Numbered from the stretch's first letter, positions 21,400 through 36,273 are shown. The stretch is DNA of 64,000 nt from Theristus sp. LFF4_11 (GCA_030248135.1 JASANC010004156.1:33991-97990), one strand, 5' to 3'. Notes: a model not told the origin generated them from the letters alone. Numbers and translations are program-made.

Positions 21400-24300
21400 A
21401 TGGTGTTAGATAAGCATGGAAACAAGCTGAAATTGTGGGAGTACGTTTGCTTGTTTTAAAAAGCGAAGTTTGATTTTTTTTGTGGATTTGACATGTGTGA
21501 AATAAAATTATTGTTTGTTCAAGAAACTTGGATCCGTTTCTGCTGAAGAAGTGGAACCATGCGTTTGCGTTGTTTTTCGGTGAGTGTGGTATGTTTGTTT
21601 GGCGTGCGTTCGATTGCGGCCCATTACATAGCGGCCGAAGCATTGCGGCCGAAGCATTGCGGCCTGAAGGATTGCGGCCTGAAGGATTGCGGCCTAGGAC
21701 GATTGCGGCCTGAAGGATTGCGGCCTGGACGATTGCGGCCTGAAGGATTGCGGCCTGGGACGATTGCGGCCTGGGACGATTGCGGCCTGGGACGATTGCG
21801 GCCCGGGACGATTGCGGCCCGGGACGATTGCGGCCTGGGACGATTGCGGCCCACGAAATTTTAAAGCGGTGTCATTGTCTTTGTCGCACGCAACTGGTTA
21901 TGTTATTCTCGCACACGAGTTTTCAATTCTTTTTTTCAAACAAAGTTGTTTTTTGTTTATTGATTAGTAATTATGTTTTTTTAGAACCCCAAATCGAAAT
22001 CTTCCATGCTCAACTTTCCTTGTCGCCGGGCAAAGCTATATTTCATCTGAGCCTTTTTTGTTTAATTTGTTATTAAAGTTTTAAACTACCAATTAATTAT
22101 TTAAAATTAAACCAACAAAAAATTCCCGTTAAAAATCAAAACTGTACTTTCTTATAAAATTATCTAGCTAGATATCTGAACAATTTCTTTTGTCTCGAGT
22201 TGGGTCCTCAGGCAGAGACCCCACCTTGGGTTGTTGAAAAAAACAAAAATCGTCATTTTTTTATTGAAAAAAAATTCAGAAATTAAAGTTGTGCTAAATT
22301 AACCAGGGAGTTCGAAGAACCACATTTGATGTGCAAGCGCCTCCCGAATGATTCCCGAAAACTTTCCAGATTTTGTTTGGGTAACTTCATTTACCCCTTT
22401 TCCAAACCGTTACCATGCCTCTTGTGTTTTGACCCCCAAAACGTCACTAATTGTCCCCAGCTCAAGTGAAAACACACATACCGGGTTGAAATTCGATCAA
22501 TTCTGATGATGGCGCGACGACAGGACACGAAACAGCAACCAGACAACGTGGCGCTGGCAAACGGAGCAGCTCGGACGCTCAGAAATCAGATTGCAAAGCG
22601 AATTGTCACCTTATCTGCATCGGAAATGGTAGCCAAGCTGTGGAACGCTCAAAAACTTCATCGCCGAAGTTGTCGAAGCCTAAAATCAGTCGGTTAAACG
22701 GTCCAAAATCGACTGCTGACGGTTTTACGAGGCAATATCAAAGAAAATTTTTGTTGAACTTTTGAAAAAAATGTGCCAAAATTAACGTTTTCAGAGCATA
22801 TTAGAGGGAAAATTCTTGAATTTTTTAATAGGCATTTTTTAATCACATAAAAAATTTCGATTTTTGTTTAACAACCTTAACCCCACACCCAGCATTTGTT
22901 TCAAATCAAACCTCCAGAATCTTGGATTTTCAAACATAAGGATTCAAACAACAACAATTCATTTCAATTCAATTCAATTCAATTTCTATTCAATTCAATT
23001 TTTTTATTGCTAACAGCGGCGCAAATATTGGCGCAAATATCAACGATCGATTCGACGCAAACGCAGCAGACACGACGACGACGATGGTTTAAACCATTGT
23101 TGTTCCAGAGCAGGGGTGTTGGGCTGGGGGGGCGATATAGATGGCTGGAGCAAATTTTCTAGATAGATAGAAATTGACCTGGAAAGGTGACAAAGCATAA
23201 AAACTTTGTGGGCCGCAATCGTCCCAGGCCGCAATCGTCCCGGGCCGCAATCGTCCCAGGCCGCAATCGTCCCGGGCCGCTATCGTCCCAGGCCGCTATC
23301 GTCCCAGGCCGCTATCGTCCGGGCCGCTATCGTCCAGGCCGCTATCGTCCAGGCCGCTATGCTTCGGCCGCAATCGTCCAGGCCGCAATCCTTCAGGCCG
23401 CTACGCTTCGGCCGCAATCGTCCAGGCCGCAATCTCTTGGGCCGCAAAAGTACATTTGCCGTTTGTTTGGCACATGCAGAATTTTTAAAATTCAAACTAA
23501 TTTTTTGAGATATCAACAAGGACAGTGTGCTCGAATGGGCTGATTTTGAACTTCTGATTGAAGTAAGATTTTTTCATTCGCGCATTTGCTGATGTCATCG
23601 AACAATTCAAACTTGGTTAAAATAAACAAAAGTTTAACAAAAGTTTTTGCTTCATCAGCGTGTGAAAGAGAATCGTGGCGAAAACAGCGAAGACTACAAA
23701 ACAGCACTGACAGCAATGAAGGACATTTGGCACAAGCTGTCAACACTCGCTGATGCAAACTCGGATAATCAGGTTCAGAAGAAAAACGCCCGTTTTTGTC
23801 TGTCCAGCTCACATTCAATTTTGTTATTGTCGTTCAAAAAATCATGCAGGTTACGACTGACGAGTGGAAAGAGATGTGGTACGACACGTTGCAGGCAAAG
23901 ACAGACACCACTTGGCAAAAGCTGTATCTCGACTACATGTTCAAGCTGTTTGATTCGTCTGGTATTAGATAATTATCTAAAAATGCGGGAAACGCATATA
24001 AAAGGAGGAATATGGCTTTGTGTAAGCAGTGAAAGACTTGGCTCGACAACGCTTTTCAAATCTCTGATGTGGTACACACGGATACAAGTACATAAGAGTT
24101 ATACTTTTGCGCCGCGTTTCTTGTTTAAAAGCTTACTGAAAAGCGTAAAAACTTTGAAGTTATTTTTCAATTGTCCTCTTCAGTTTAGTCTAAAATCACA
24201 CCGTGTGCGAAATTCTGTAATATGTGCAAAAACAGAAACATCAGAAATTGCAAAACATTGCTGCATGTATAGATAGCTTTATCGTTGTTGCTAACGTACG

Positions 24301-26260
24301 CACCGCTGTGCACACAGCAACACCAGTGCAAAAAGTGTTGTCTTCCGATGATTTTCATTCATTTTACCAAACTCTTGTGACAGGATAAACCGTCTGTCCG
24401 GTGAGTCATTGCCTTTGCCACAGAAGGAGACCTTGCGTTCCCCAATGCCTCTGCGATACACTTTGTGCAAACCAGTGTCAGCGATCTAAAGTCTGATCGT
24501 TACTTTAGTGGTTTTTGTGGTCGCTAAATGCCCGAAATAAAGCAAATGTGAAAGTTTCATTTGTCTACAATGTACGAGGGTTGCCATGTGCAACCGAAAT
24601 AAAGAATAAACGGCGCAAAAATATGGCTCTTATGTACTTGTATCCGTGTGTACCACATCAGAGATTTGAAAAGCGTTGTCGAGCCAAGTCTTTCACTGCT
24701 TACACAAAGCCATATTCGTCCTTTTATAAGCGTTTCCCGCATTTTTAGATAATATTCTGACTTTTACATAAGCCCCGAAGGTTGTACCAAATTCACAATG
24801 CGTTGGTCACACATTCTCACATGAGAAATCTAACCCAAAATCCGTGATCAGCGCATTGAATTACCCTGAAAAACACAGTTTTCTTGTTTTTTTCATTTCT
24901 GGACTGATTTTACCAATTTTCCACTACCGATTCGCCCGAAATCGTCACGATTCAGTATCTAGAGTTGCTCATATAAAAAACTAACCTGAAATCCGTGATC
25001 AGCGCATTGAATTACCATGGAAAACACCGTTTATTTGTTTTTCATTTCTGGACCGATTTCGCCAATTTTTTCGTCAATTTCCATGGCCGATTCGCCCGAA
25101 ATCGTCACGATTCAGCATCTAGACTTGCTCACGTAAGAAAACTAACCCAAAATCCGTGATCAGCGCATTGAATTTCTACGGACTAGACGTTTTTCCTATT
25201 ATTGTTCCTAGCTCAGACAAAATTTGTAGGAGTGAAAAACTGATACCCAGTCAAAATACTACGAACTTTCAAAAAATGCACAATTTTCACCTAAAAATGT
25301 GCCCGGGCAAAAAATAAATTAATTTTTCAGAATCTACGGATGAAATTACCCTAGGAAACATTTTTGTTCAACTGTGAAAGTGTCCCAGCTAAAAATTGAA
25401 AGGGCGAACACTTAAAACCAGGTGAAACCCCTGCGAACTTTTAGAAATGCCCAATTTTTTACCCAAAACAAGGTCTGGGTAAAAAATTAACTCAATTTTC
25501 AAAATACGAAGGGAAAGAAGTAACATAAATTTCAGAATACGTAATTCGTGTCTACAGCGTATGAAAAGTTGTCCGATAAAAAAATTTTCGCGGCTCCAAG
25601 CACAACTTTGGATGTTCTGTTCGTGTGCACAGATTACAGAACCAAAAGTTTGTGGCCATATTCAGGGAATATAGCCATATTATGCCTGATGCGCTCTCCG
25701 CTCGCTGCGCTCGCTCGCGCATCCGCGTGATAAAGAATGATGTGTTGTCAATAAATCGAATTTGAATTTGAAATTGAAAACATTCTCGATCCACACCAGG
25801 CGATGAACTGATCGATATCTCCGAGTACGTCGAAGTGATGGGCTACTATGGAATCGAACGAAAACAGGCAATGTGGGCGTTTGACAAGTTTGCGCTCGTG
25901 AGTGATATTGTTCAAGAAACGCAATTACATCATGGAACATGGTGAGTGTGAAAACATGGGCGACATTTCGCAATTCAGGGCGAGGACGGCCAGCCGGTGA
26001 TGGCGATCGACTACGCGGCGTACTGCCGCCTCTGGGATGAGTTCTTCAAGTCGACCGACCCAAGTAAACCGGGCAACTTTATATTCGGCAGTGTCATGGG
26101 CGAATTCGATCCGGAGAAAACGGAGGTTGATGAGATCGGCAACCTGAGTGACGACGAAGAGGTGGACAAGCTGCAGGAGGAGCAGGACGCCGTCGTGGCA
26201 GGCAAGATCAGCCGGCAACGCTCGACGTTGTATCCGTCGATTGACACCGAAAACACGTGA
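21400..26260 (+). CDS. Calexcitin-like EF-hand calcium-binding protein
   Basis: Seven exons join in phase: 21400-21440, 21524-21579, 23510-23562, 23659-23772, 23850-23961, 25800-25897 and 25979-26260 (251 residues). Three good EF-hand loops are seen: DINKDSVLEWAD (split by intron 2), DANSDNQVTTDE and DSSGDELIDISE. A fourth near GEDGQPVMAIDY is degenerate. Spacing and motifs (LFDSSG, YAAYCRLWDEFFKS, NFIFG) match calexcitin/sarcoplasmic calcium-binding proteins, neuronal or muscle Ca2+ sensors and buffers. After the usual family end (about residue 200) there is an extra acidic tail of about 50 residues with SDDEEVDKLQEEQD. Introns 2 (1.9 kb) and 5 (1.8 kb) are swollen by repeats, including a fold-back element. 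An AATAAA lies 126 bp after the stop. Confidence 0.88.
22226..22879. mobile_element. TAGGGTTGTT-family hAT element inside the fold-back element
   Basis: Ends TTGGGTTGTTG / AACAACCTTA, family interior present. The flanks ACCCCACC (22218-22225) and ACCCCACA (22880-22887) match at 7 of 8 bases, a good hAT-type target duplication. Confidence 0.85.
22960..23000. repeat. (CAATT)n microsatellite
   Basis: Repeated TTCAATTCAATTCAATTCAA between 22960 and 23000, inside the fold-back element interior. Confidence 0.8.
23090..23175. mobile_element. Fragment of CATAGTTGTTC-family end
   Basis: TTGTTCCAGAGCAGGGGTGT, G run, then GATATAGATGGCTGGAGCAAA matches the terminal ~80 bp of the CATAGTTGTTC family. It is truncated on both sides just before the right fold-back arm. 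Confidence 0.65.
23973..24752. mobile_element. Inverted-repeat element (~780 bp) next to a splice donor, calexcitin intron 5
   Basis: The left end TTATCTAAAAATGCGGGAAACGC and its inverse at 24728-24752 are parts of ~145-bp terminal inverted repeats, which include GACTTGGCTCGACAACGC and GGTACACACGGATACAAGTA. No long open frame is present. The element begins 11 bp downstream of the exon 5 donor. No clear target duplication was found. Confidence 0.8.
24830..25175. repeat. Tandem repeat, period ~160 bp, 2.2 copies
   Basis: The unit begins CTAACCCAAAATCCGTGATC, includes CGCATTGAATTACC and CGATTCGCCCGAAATCGTCA, and ends with a TAGA-TTGCTCA motif. Two full copies and the start of a third lie in calexcitin intron 5. 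Confidence 0.85.
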
Positions 26261-26362
26261 ACCAGTGAGTGACTTGTGATTGGAACCTGTCAGATTGTGT
26301 GATGCGAGTATATTGTTGCGGTAGTTCTTTCCCAGCTGTTCAGAGCACAACACACACTCGTA

Positions 26363-26391
26363 TTTATTTATTAATGGTAAATGTCAATAAA
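26363..26391. terminator. Facing polyadenylation signals of convergent genes
   Basis: The plus strand has AATAAA at 26386-26391, 126 bp after the calexcitin stop. The minus strand has AATAAA complements at 26363-26372, about 180 bp after the globin stop. The two transcripts converge and their 3' ends would overlap by a short distance. Confidence 0.65.
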
Positions 26392-26553
26392 CACGATCGC
26401 CGATATTCGCAGGACCACAGAAGTCAACACAAAAAGCACTTGTTGAAGTGTAAAAAACAGTTGAGACGGACGCGCTGTGCGAATAAGAGAAACGACAGCC
26501 GATAAAACAAAACAACACAATCAAACCGTTATTATCAGCGCGAATAGTGTCAC

Positions 26554-30355
<3,802 letters not shown>

Positions 30356-30367
30356 TTTTGTCGCACT

Positions 30368-31330
30368 AAAAACGCTCAGAAACACAGTCTCTTGTCGCAA
30401 TCCTGCGTATTTTCCATGCGTACAATTGGGTAAACGAATGAAATATTCATTTTCCAACAACAATCCGTGACGAAACAAATCCACAGGAAACTTGAGCCGC
30501 TGGTGAGAACAACAAAAAGTGTTGGCTGGCGCTGCTATTTTCTCTTTACTTGGCTTTGGCACTCAGCGAAGCGGCAAATAAGCGACAGCTATTGTGAAGT
30601 ATTATTTGCAAAAAAATGTAGAATATTAGAGCAGGAAGGAAAACTGACAATGTATTTGATGAGAATAGACCAAAATTCCATAGAACAGACAATTTTTTTG
30701 GTTGTTGAAAAGTTTGATTTTTTATGGATGCATTCGACTCACCATAAAACATGACTAAAAAACTGGAGACGTTATTTCTAAGGCTGACGTCAAATTTGAG
30801 CATTGCTGATGCGACCCTTTTACGCGATTGTTAACTACACGGTAGTACTACAGCAATCGTATGAATCAATAAGCTGACTGTAGTTGGCATGTGTATTTCG
30901 TGGCAACAGTGGCAAACCGAAGCAAAGTCATCACCTGAGCGCTCTGCTTGCTGCGCCAAGTATAATACGCGAAAAACCACAGGCGCTAATGCGGTGCGCA
31001 GCGAGCATCCATAACTCCGAAACCGTTGCATTGTGTTCCTTGACAAAGAGTACTGATTCAAAACAAAACGTCACAACAATAGTGAAAGGGTAGGCAACAA
31101 AAATGCAGGCAGCTGCAATAGCATCAGCACATCACACAGTCGTGACCAATCAATAGCATTTTGAGAATGTTGTGCTCATGCACTGGGAGAATGATTTCAC
31201 ACGGTAATGGTGCCATCTAGCAAACGTTTCAGCTGGGAAAGCATTTGATCGAAAAAATTAACGGTTTTAGATTTGATTATGCGTCGTTTAATATTAACCT
31301 TTTAGTCATTTTGTCTGTTATCAATTTTTA
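30368..31330. other. No gene seen upstream of the globin gene
   Basis: Ordinary AT-rich sequence; presumably includes the globin promoter. No repeat or coding resemblance recognised. Confidence 0.4.
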
Positions 31331-31332
31331 GG

Positions 31333-31720
31333 TTGTGCGACTTTACTAAGTGTGCAGACGTAGAAAGGAAACTATAAACATACATTGTAAGTTTCAATCT
31401 TTATGTGGCAATTCAAAATTGCCTGAGGGACTTGGCCCTATTTAGGGGACTTGGATTTTGCCAATTTTGAATTCCCGCGTCATACGTGAACCTGTTTACC
31501 TATCTACAGTCGAACTTTAAATTATTGGGAATCATTGTAGTCCTTGGTGATCACGTGATGCATGCTTTCTTGGCAGAAACTGCTGTGGGGAGGAGTTCGG
31601 TTTGCACAGACAGCATGTGTCACGTGATCACTCAACCAATCAGCTGATTATTTATAATTTTGAGTTGACTGTATGCGCGCATTGATCTCGGCACCAAAAT
31701 AAAAGATAACATGTGCAATG
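31333..31720. repeat. Dispersed repeat, copy 1, carrying a MITE
   Basis: It contains TTTAGGGGACTTGGAT, GCCAATTTTGAATTCCCGCG, CTGTTTACCTATCTA and, after the MITE, TATGCGCGCATTGATCTCGG. The same order occurs without the MITE at 36622-36745 and at 41028-41240. Confidence 0.75.
31507..31671. mobile_element. CAGTCGAAC MITE, intact copy with TA duplication
   Basis: The 165-bp element CAGTCGAACTTTAAATTA ... GTTGACTG is flanked by TA at 31505-31506 and 31672-31673. The paralogous empty site CCTATCTATGCGCGCATTC at about 36694-36712 has a single TA, which directly shows target duplication. Confidence 0.92.
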
Positions 31721-32600
31721 GCAGTGGCATTCGTGTCATTACGATTAATGATTTTTAATCTCACTTGATTTGAATTACATTTTGAGCTCATGACACGGTT
31801 CAGTGCATGTAAGTCAGGGCACCGAAAACACATTTGCGTTTTGAATAACATATGGGTGACGTATATAACAAAACGAAACCGACATGGCTGATGGTTCCGT
31901 GTGAAAAGCAAATACAGTTCGTTTCTCGAAAACCGAGCACACGATGTTTTTAATTTCGGTCTCGTTTTTTATTTGTTTAATTTTCATCAACGGTTTGCAC
32001 CGTGAAATTCATGCCGATGCCATAACTCACCGTTTTAACTGTCCATTTCACGGTTTTATCCGGGTTTTGTGTTCGAAGTCTTTATCACCGCGATAGATCT
32101 CCCGCGAAACGTGCAAATAAATTTTGTTGTTCACTTGCACGACTAACGGAAAACGTTCTCTGCAAACAACAGTTTCTCAAACATCCGACCGTTGTTTTCT
32201 TTTGTCGGTTAGCAAAGCGTATTTTCACAATCACCGACATGCATTTGGGGTCTCGAAAATTGAAAAGCTTAAACGACGCAATAGTGAATTAGCGGGCATC
32301 TTCTTGAAACGGGTGGCGGGCACGGAGAAAAAGATGCTGCAGATGAAAAACACCTAAAAAGCGGGTTTTCGTTAGCTGTACCACATTGCGTTAATACATG
32401 TATATGTACATGTTGTAGTTAAACACAACAGTGAAACTTGCGGGGCACGTCCAAAAAACAGAATTAGGTGCGTCCGGGCTGATATGGGCCAGTGAGTGGT
32501 GCAAGGAAACCTGCAAGTCATGTTCTTCTCTCCCGTTCCTTACTTTAGAAATAATTGACTGACGAAAATAAAATTGTGCACAGACTCTGGATCCACTCAC
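31721..32600. other. No gene seen
   Basis: AT-rich sequence with no recognised repeat. The open frame at 32124-32357 shows no family resemblance. Confidence 0.4.
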
Positions 32601-32621
32601 AGAATTTAGATGAACAACATA

Positions 32622-32856
32622 CAGTGGCGGCCAAAAGTGTTGGAACGCTGCGCGCGTGTGTGCTCTGTACTGCGCGCGTGTTGAATCAGCCGTACAAACG
32701 CTATTATAAGAATAAGGACAACGTTGGGTTCACGGGACACTTTGCGACCAAACATTGCCTATAAATTACCATAATAGCGTTTGTACGGCTGATGCAACAC
32801 GCGCGCAATACACAGCACACACGCGCGCAGCGTTCCAACACTTTTGGCCGCCACTG
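32622..32856. mobile_element. TA-flanked MITE, CAGTGGCGGCCAAAAG family
   Basis: The 235-bp element begins CAGTGGCGGCCAAAAGTGTT and ends with its exact inverse, flanked by TA. Its terminal inverted repeats extend to about 90 bp, through GCGCGCGTGT and CAGCCGTACAAACGCTATTA. The ends resemble Tc1-type termini. It lies about 105 bp upstream of the EGF-gene start codon. Confidence 0.92.
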
Positions 32857-32961
32857 TATGATGAACAGAATGTGTATATCTTGCCCGAAAAAGAACGGCA
32901 AACGTATTTGAAACACCGTCAAACGTTACAGAAGACTGAACAGCGCAAATATTGTCGATTT

Positions 32962-35900
32962 ATGTTGGCAAAGATGACAATGATTCTGTCAGTTGTCTTT
33001 GCGTCTGCCAGTGTTTTCATTGAAGCAGTGAACGACATCGAGCGCCACAGCGGCGTGCCAACGAGCACACCAACGGACGTGCCTGGCTTTCTGTCGTTGG
33101 CAAACGCGCCAGCGCAACTGAACACGCAATGCAGACGCCTGGCGCTGCGCCACGACACGCCAACGCAGGTCCGCTGCTCATGTTATCAACGTTTGCGGAA
33201 TGCAAGACTTTCGAGAAAAAAAGTATTTCATATTTGTTCACTGCGCAATAGGGTCGTAACACGAGCACGTTTGCAACGAGCATGAGCATGTTCTGTACGC
33301 GCTGTGCACTGGTCGCTTATGAAACGTGGCAGTGCAGGACGGTGCCTCGCTGTGAACACGGTAAGCTACAATGGTCGCTGTTTCGGTTGTCGCCAAGTAG
33401 ACCGCGGTGACCCTGGCTGGTCAGTTCAACTAGCACCAAGGCAGACCTGCCTGAAGCGTTTTACTTCAAAACAACACCAGCGAAACTAGCAAGCTATCAT
33501 AAAATCCCGTAAAAGCAAGCATTGTTAAGCGATGCTGATTGTTGGTTGTGGTGTACTACATGTGCTATTGATTTGCCGCAGCTGCACGTATTTGATTGTC
33601 TGTTTGCAGCAGACGGTTACTTCGACCACGCACGGCAACGCTGTGCTTGCGTTGGCGCTGTGAAGGACGACTGTAGCACAAGGCACTGTCAGCATGGTCT
33701 GCTGGTGAATGACACGTGCAAATGCTTTGCCGGATACATTGGCGCTCACTGCGAACAAACGTACTGTCAGAATGGCGCACACTGGCAGCAAGGGTGACGT
33801 GATTTTTGAATCTGAAAGCAATGCGTTCAGGTGACCGGCAATATTGTGCAGTGCCATTGGTAGTCTGATCAAACTCATCCGGTTCGTCATGCTTTTTTTC
33901 AAAATCAGCCCAATCACGGTACGACGACCGACTGGAACTAAGTAATTGCTTTGCAGCGTTTTAGACACTTACTTTTCACGTTCATTTGTACATCCAGCCT
34001 GTTACTTGAACGTGATGGACCTATACAGTCGAACTCTAAATTATAGGCAATCAGCTGATTGGTTGGTAATCACGGGACGCATGCTTTCTGTACGATGTGC
34101 GGGCATTGCTGCGGAGGCGGTGTCAGTCCTGCACAGAATGCATGCATCACGTAGTAGTAAGGGTTTCATGCATGAGAGGGGGGGGGGGGTGGTTGAAACT
34201 AATTAACTAAATTACAAAAATAATTATTTAATTTTTTAAATTACAAAAAAAAATATTTAATTGTTTAAATTACAAAAATAATTATTTAATTTTTAAATTA
34301 CAAAAATAATTATTTAATTTTGACAAAACAAAAAAGATTCCAAAATCAGAAAACCCAAATGCAGCTGCTCAATGTACACAGCTGTTTACTCTCGGTGATC
34401 CATTCAGCAATCTCGACGGAAACGCTGATTGCCTGGATGCGGTCATGTACAAACTGTACCAACATTACGCGCAAATGCCTCACATCACGATTTTTTAAGG
34501 TCTTGACTGTAAAGAAACGAGTGGCGGTTGTTCAAAATGTTTTATTATGACTCTGCATTTGCTTGATTTTTAACGAGAGTCTGGCTGTTTTTTGAAAATT
34601 GTATCATTTCGCAACTTGACACGTTACAACTTTGTTGCGTCGCACCTTGACAATAAAACAATTGAATGGAGATTGTTCGAACTGCAATTGCGATTATTTT
34701 GATATTTGCTTTAGTTCTTCAATATCAAAAAACAGTTTTTCCCCACACACGAAAACAGAAATTCAGAGTATGCCAAGAAAAAAATAATTCTTTTTTACAT
34801 TGCATTTTTGTTATTTATTTTTCTGTTTCAATCACGCACACAAAGTTTTACACAAGCACACAAAATTCAGTGAACGATTTTTTGTTTTAGTCTGCCAAGA
34901 AAATAATTCTTTTTTCCACTGCATTTTTGTTATTTATTTTTCTGCTTCAATCACGCACACAAATTTTTACACAAGCACACAAAATTCAGTGAACGATTTT
35001 TTGTTTTAGTCTGCCAAGAAAATAATTCATTTTTCCATTGCATTTTTGTTATTTATTTTTCTGTTTCAATCACGCACACAAAGTTTTACTCCAAGCACAC
35101 AAAATTCAAGAAAATTATTTTTACTTTGGCTTGGCTTTTTTTGATTAAATAATTTTCCAAAATTATTTTCTGACTTTATTATTTTTTATTATTTTTTGAT
35201 TCGGAAAAATAAATAAATATTTTTTCACACCCAATTCCTCCTAGTGCCCTGCCACCATCCCTTTTTTATTTCTCTTTTTTAATTATTTTCTGAAATTATT
35301 TATTTTTTTCTGATTTTGAAATCTTTTTTGTTTTGTCAAAATAAAATAATTATTTTTGCAATTTAAAAAATAAAATAATTATTTTTGTAATTTAAAAAAT
35401 TAAATAATTATTTTTGTAATTTAAAAAAAATTAAATAATTATTTTTGTAATTTAAAAAATTAAATAATTATTTTTGTAATTTAAAAAATTAAATAATTAT
35501 TTTTGTAATTTAGTTAATTAATTTCAACCACCCCCCCTCTTATGCATGAAACCCTTACTACTCACGTGATCGCCAACCAAATCAGCTGATTGCCCATAAT
35601 TTAGAGTTCCACTGTATTGTGGATTTATTCAAACGTGTCCGGACTAAAATGACGTCATTTGCTTTAAAAACGCCCGTTTGTCAAAGTACAGGCACTAAAA
35701 TGTCAGTTTGGTGTGACTGATTTGACATTCACCATTTGTTTACGGGAAGAAACCGGCTAAACGAAAAGTCTGGTTTGCTGTGACGCATGTTTGGCGGCAC
35801 ATGACGTCATTTCAGTGAGACACGCTTAAAAATAGGTCACAGAATATTTTAATCATTCAAAGAACATTCGCTGTGTGCCCCGCATCGCATGCTTGCCTCA

Positions 35901-36273
35901 GTGTTGCAGTTCGTGCACGTGCACAGCCGGCTGGACGGGCGCCCGCTGTGAGCGGCGCAACTGCGGCCAGTTCGGCAAACGTGACGTCACCGGCGCCCAC
36001 TGCCACTGCCAGCTGCCGTACGAGGGCCCGTGGTGCCAGCTGAACGCCTCGCGCATGCCACGCTCCTTCTGGCGCATCGCCGGCAGTCTGCTGGGCGTCG
36101 GCGTCGGCTGGACGCTGCTCGCTGTGTGTGCGCTCGCTTGTGAGCAGCTGTACACCCGCGACGCACTGCGCAGCCCACTGACGCTCGCCAAACACTGTCG
36201 CGCCGCCCTGCCTGTGTTCACTGCCAGAGTGTTCCCGAAACAGCCGCCAGCTGGACGACCGGTCCATGTGTGA
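32962..36273 (+). CDS. EGF-repeat type I membrane protein
   Basis: Exons 32962-33168, 33333-33360, 33610-33793 and 35910-36273 give about 260 residues in phase. The start MLAKMTMILSVVFASASVFI is a signal peptide. Cys-rich EGF-like units follow: CACVGAVKDDC, CQHGLLVNDTCKCFAGYIG, then SCTCTAGWTGARCE and CHCQLPYEGPWCQ. A single transmembrane helix (IAGSLLGVGVGWTLLAVCAL) precedes a ~45-residue basic cytoplasmic tail. The role is likely extracellular adhesion or signalling; no specific orthologue is recognised. The 28-nt second exon is inferred and could differ. Exon 3 has a CAGCAG (NAGNAG) acceptor at 33607-33612, predicting optional loss of one residue. Intron 3 (2.1 kb) contains a MITE with a nested insertion. 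Confidence 0.78.
34154..35561. mobile_element. AT-rich inverted-repeat element nested in a MITE
   Basis: The ends are GTAGTAAGGGTTTCATGCAT and its inverse. Inverted arrays of ATTACAAAAATAATTATTTA run inwards (about 34205-34320 and 35338-35515). The flanks TCACGTA and TCACGTG suggest a 5-7 bp target duplication. The centre contains a three-copy tandem repeat. No coding capacity seen. Confidence 0.78.
34770..35110. repeat. Tandem repeat, period ~117-120 bp, three copies
   Basis: The unit reads TGCCAAGAAAATAATTCTTT ... GCATTTTTGTTATTTATTTT ... CAATCACGCACACAAA ... CAGTGAACGATTTTTTGTTT. Copies start near 34771, 34892 and 35011. It lies inside the nested AT-rich element. Confidence 0.88.

Larger units (their letters stand above)
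21612..23448. mobile_element. Fold-back element with inverted arrays of a 15-16 bp unit, calexcitin intron 2
   Basis: The left arm (about 21612-21852) is about 15 copies of GCGGCCTGRRRCGATT-like units. The right arm (about 23209-23448) is about 15 copies of the reverse complement, CGTCCCAGGCCGCAAT. The inner borders also match (GCGGCCCACGAAATTTT against the inverse of AAACTTTGTGGGCCGC), so these are true inverted termini. Long terminal repeats built of tandem short units are the mark of fold-back transposons. The arms start 32 bp from the donor of exon 2 and end 61 bp before exon 3. A hAT copy (22226-22879) sits inside. Confidence 0.8.
34026..35614. mobile_element. CAGTCGAAC MITE split by a nested element
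   Basis: Left part CAGTCGAACTCTAAATTATAGG (from 34026) to about 34153, right part from about 35562 to GAGTTCCACTG (35614), with TA on both outer sides. The two halves together equal one ~180-bp MITE. Confidence 0.88.

Noticed and set aside
21188..21643. 151-codon minus-strand open frame
   Set aside because: It overlaps the well-supported calexcitin exons 1-2 on the other strand and has no family resemblance.
21612..21864. Repetitive open frames (units such as RPGTIAAWDDC) and a CRISPR-like look of regular repeats
   Set aside because: The repeats are contiguous with no unique spacers, the genome is eukaryotic, and the peptide periodicity follows the 15-16 bp DNA repeat in every frame.
23647..24276. 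209-codon plus-strand open frame as a gene
   Set aside because: It covers calexcitin exon 4 but then reads through its intron and an inverted-repeat element; EF-hand exon phases explain the coding part.
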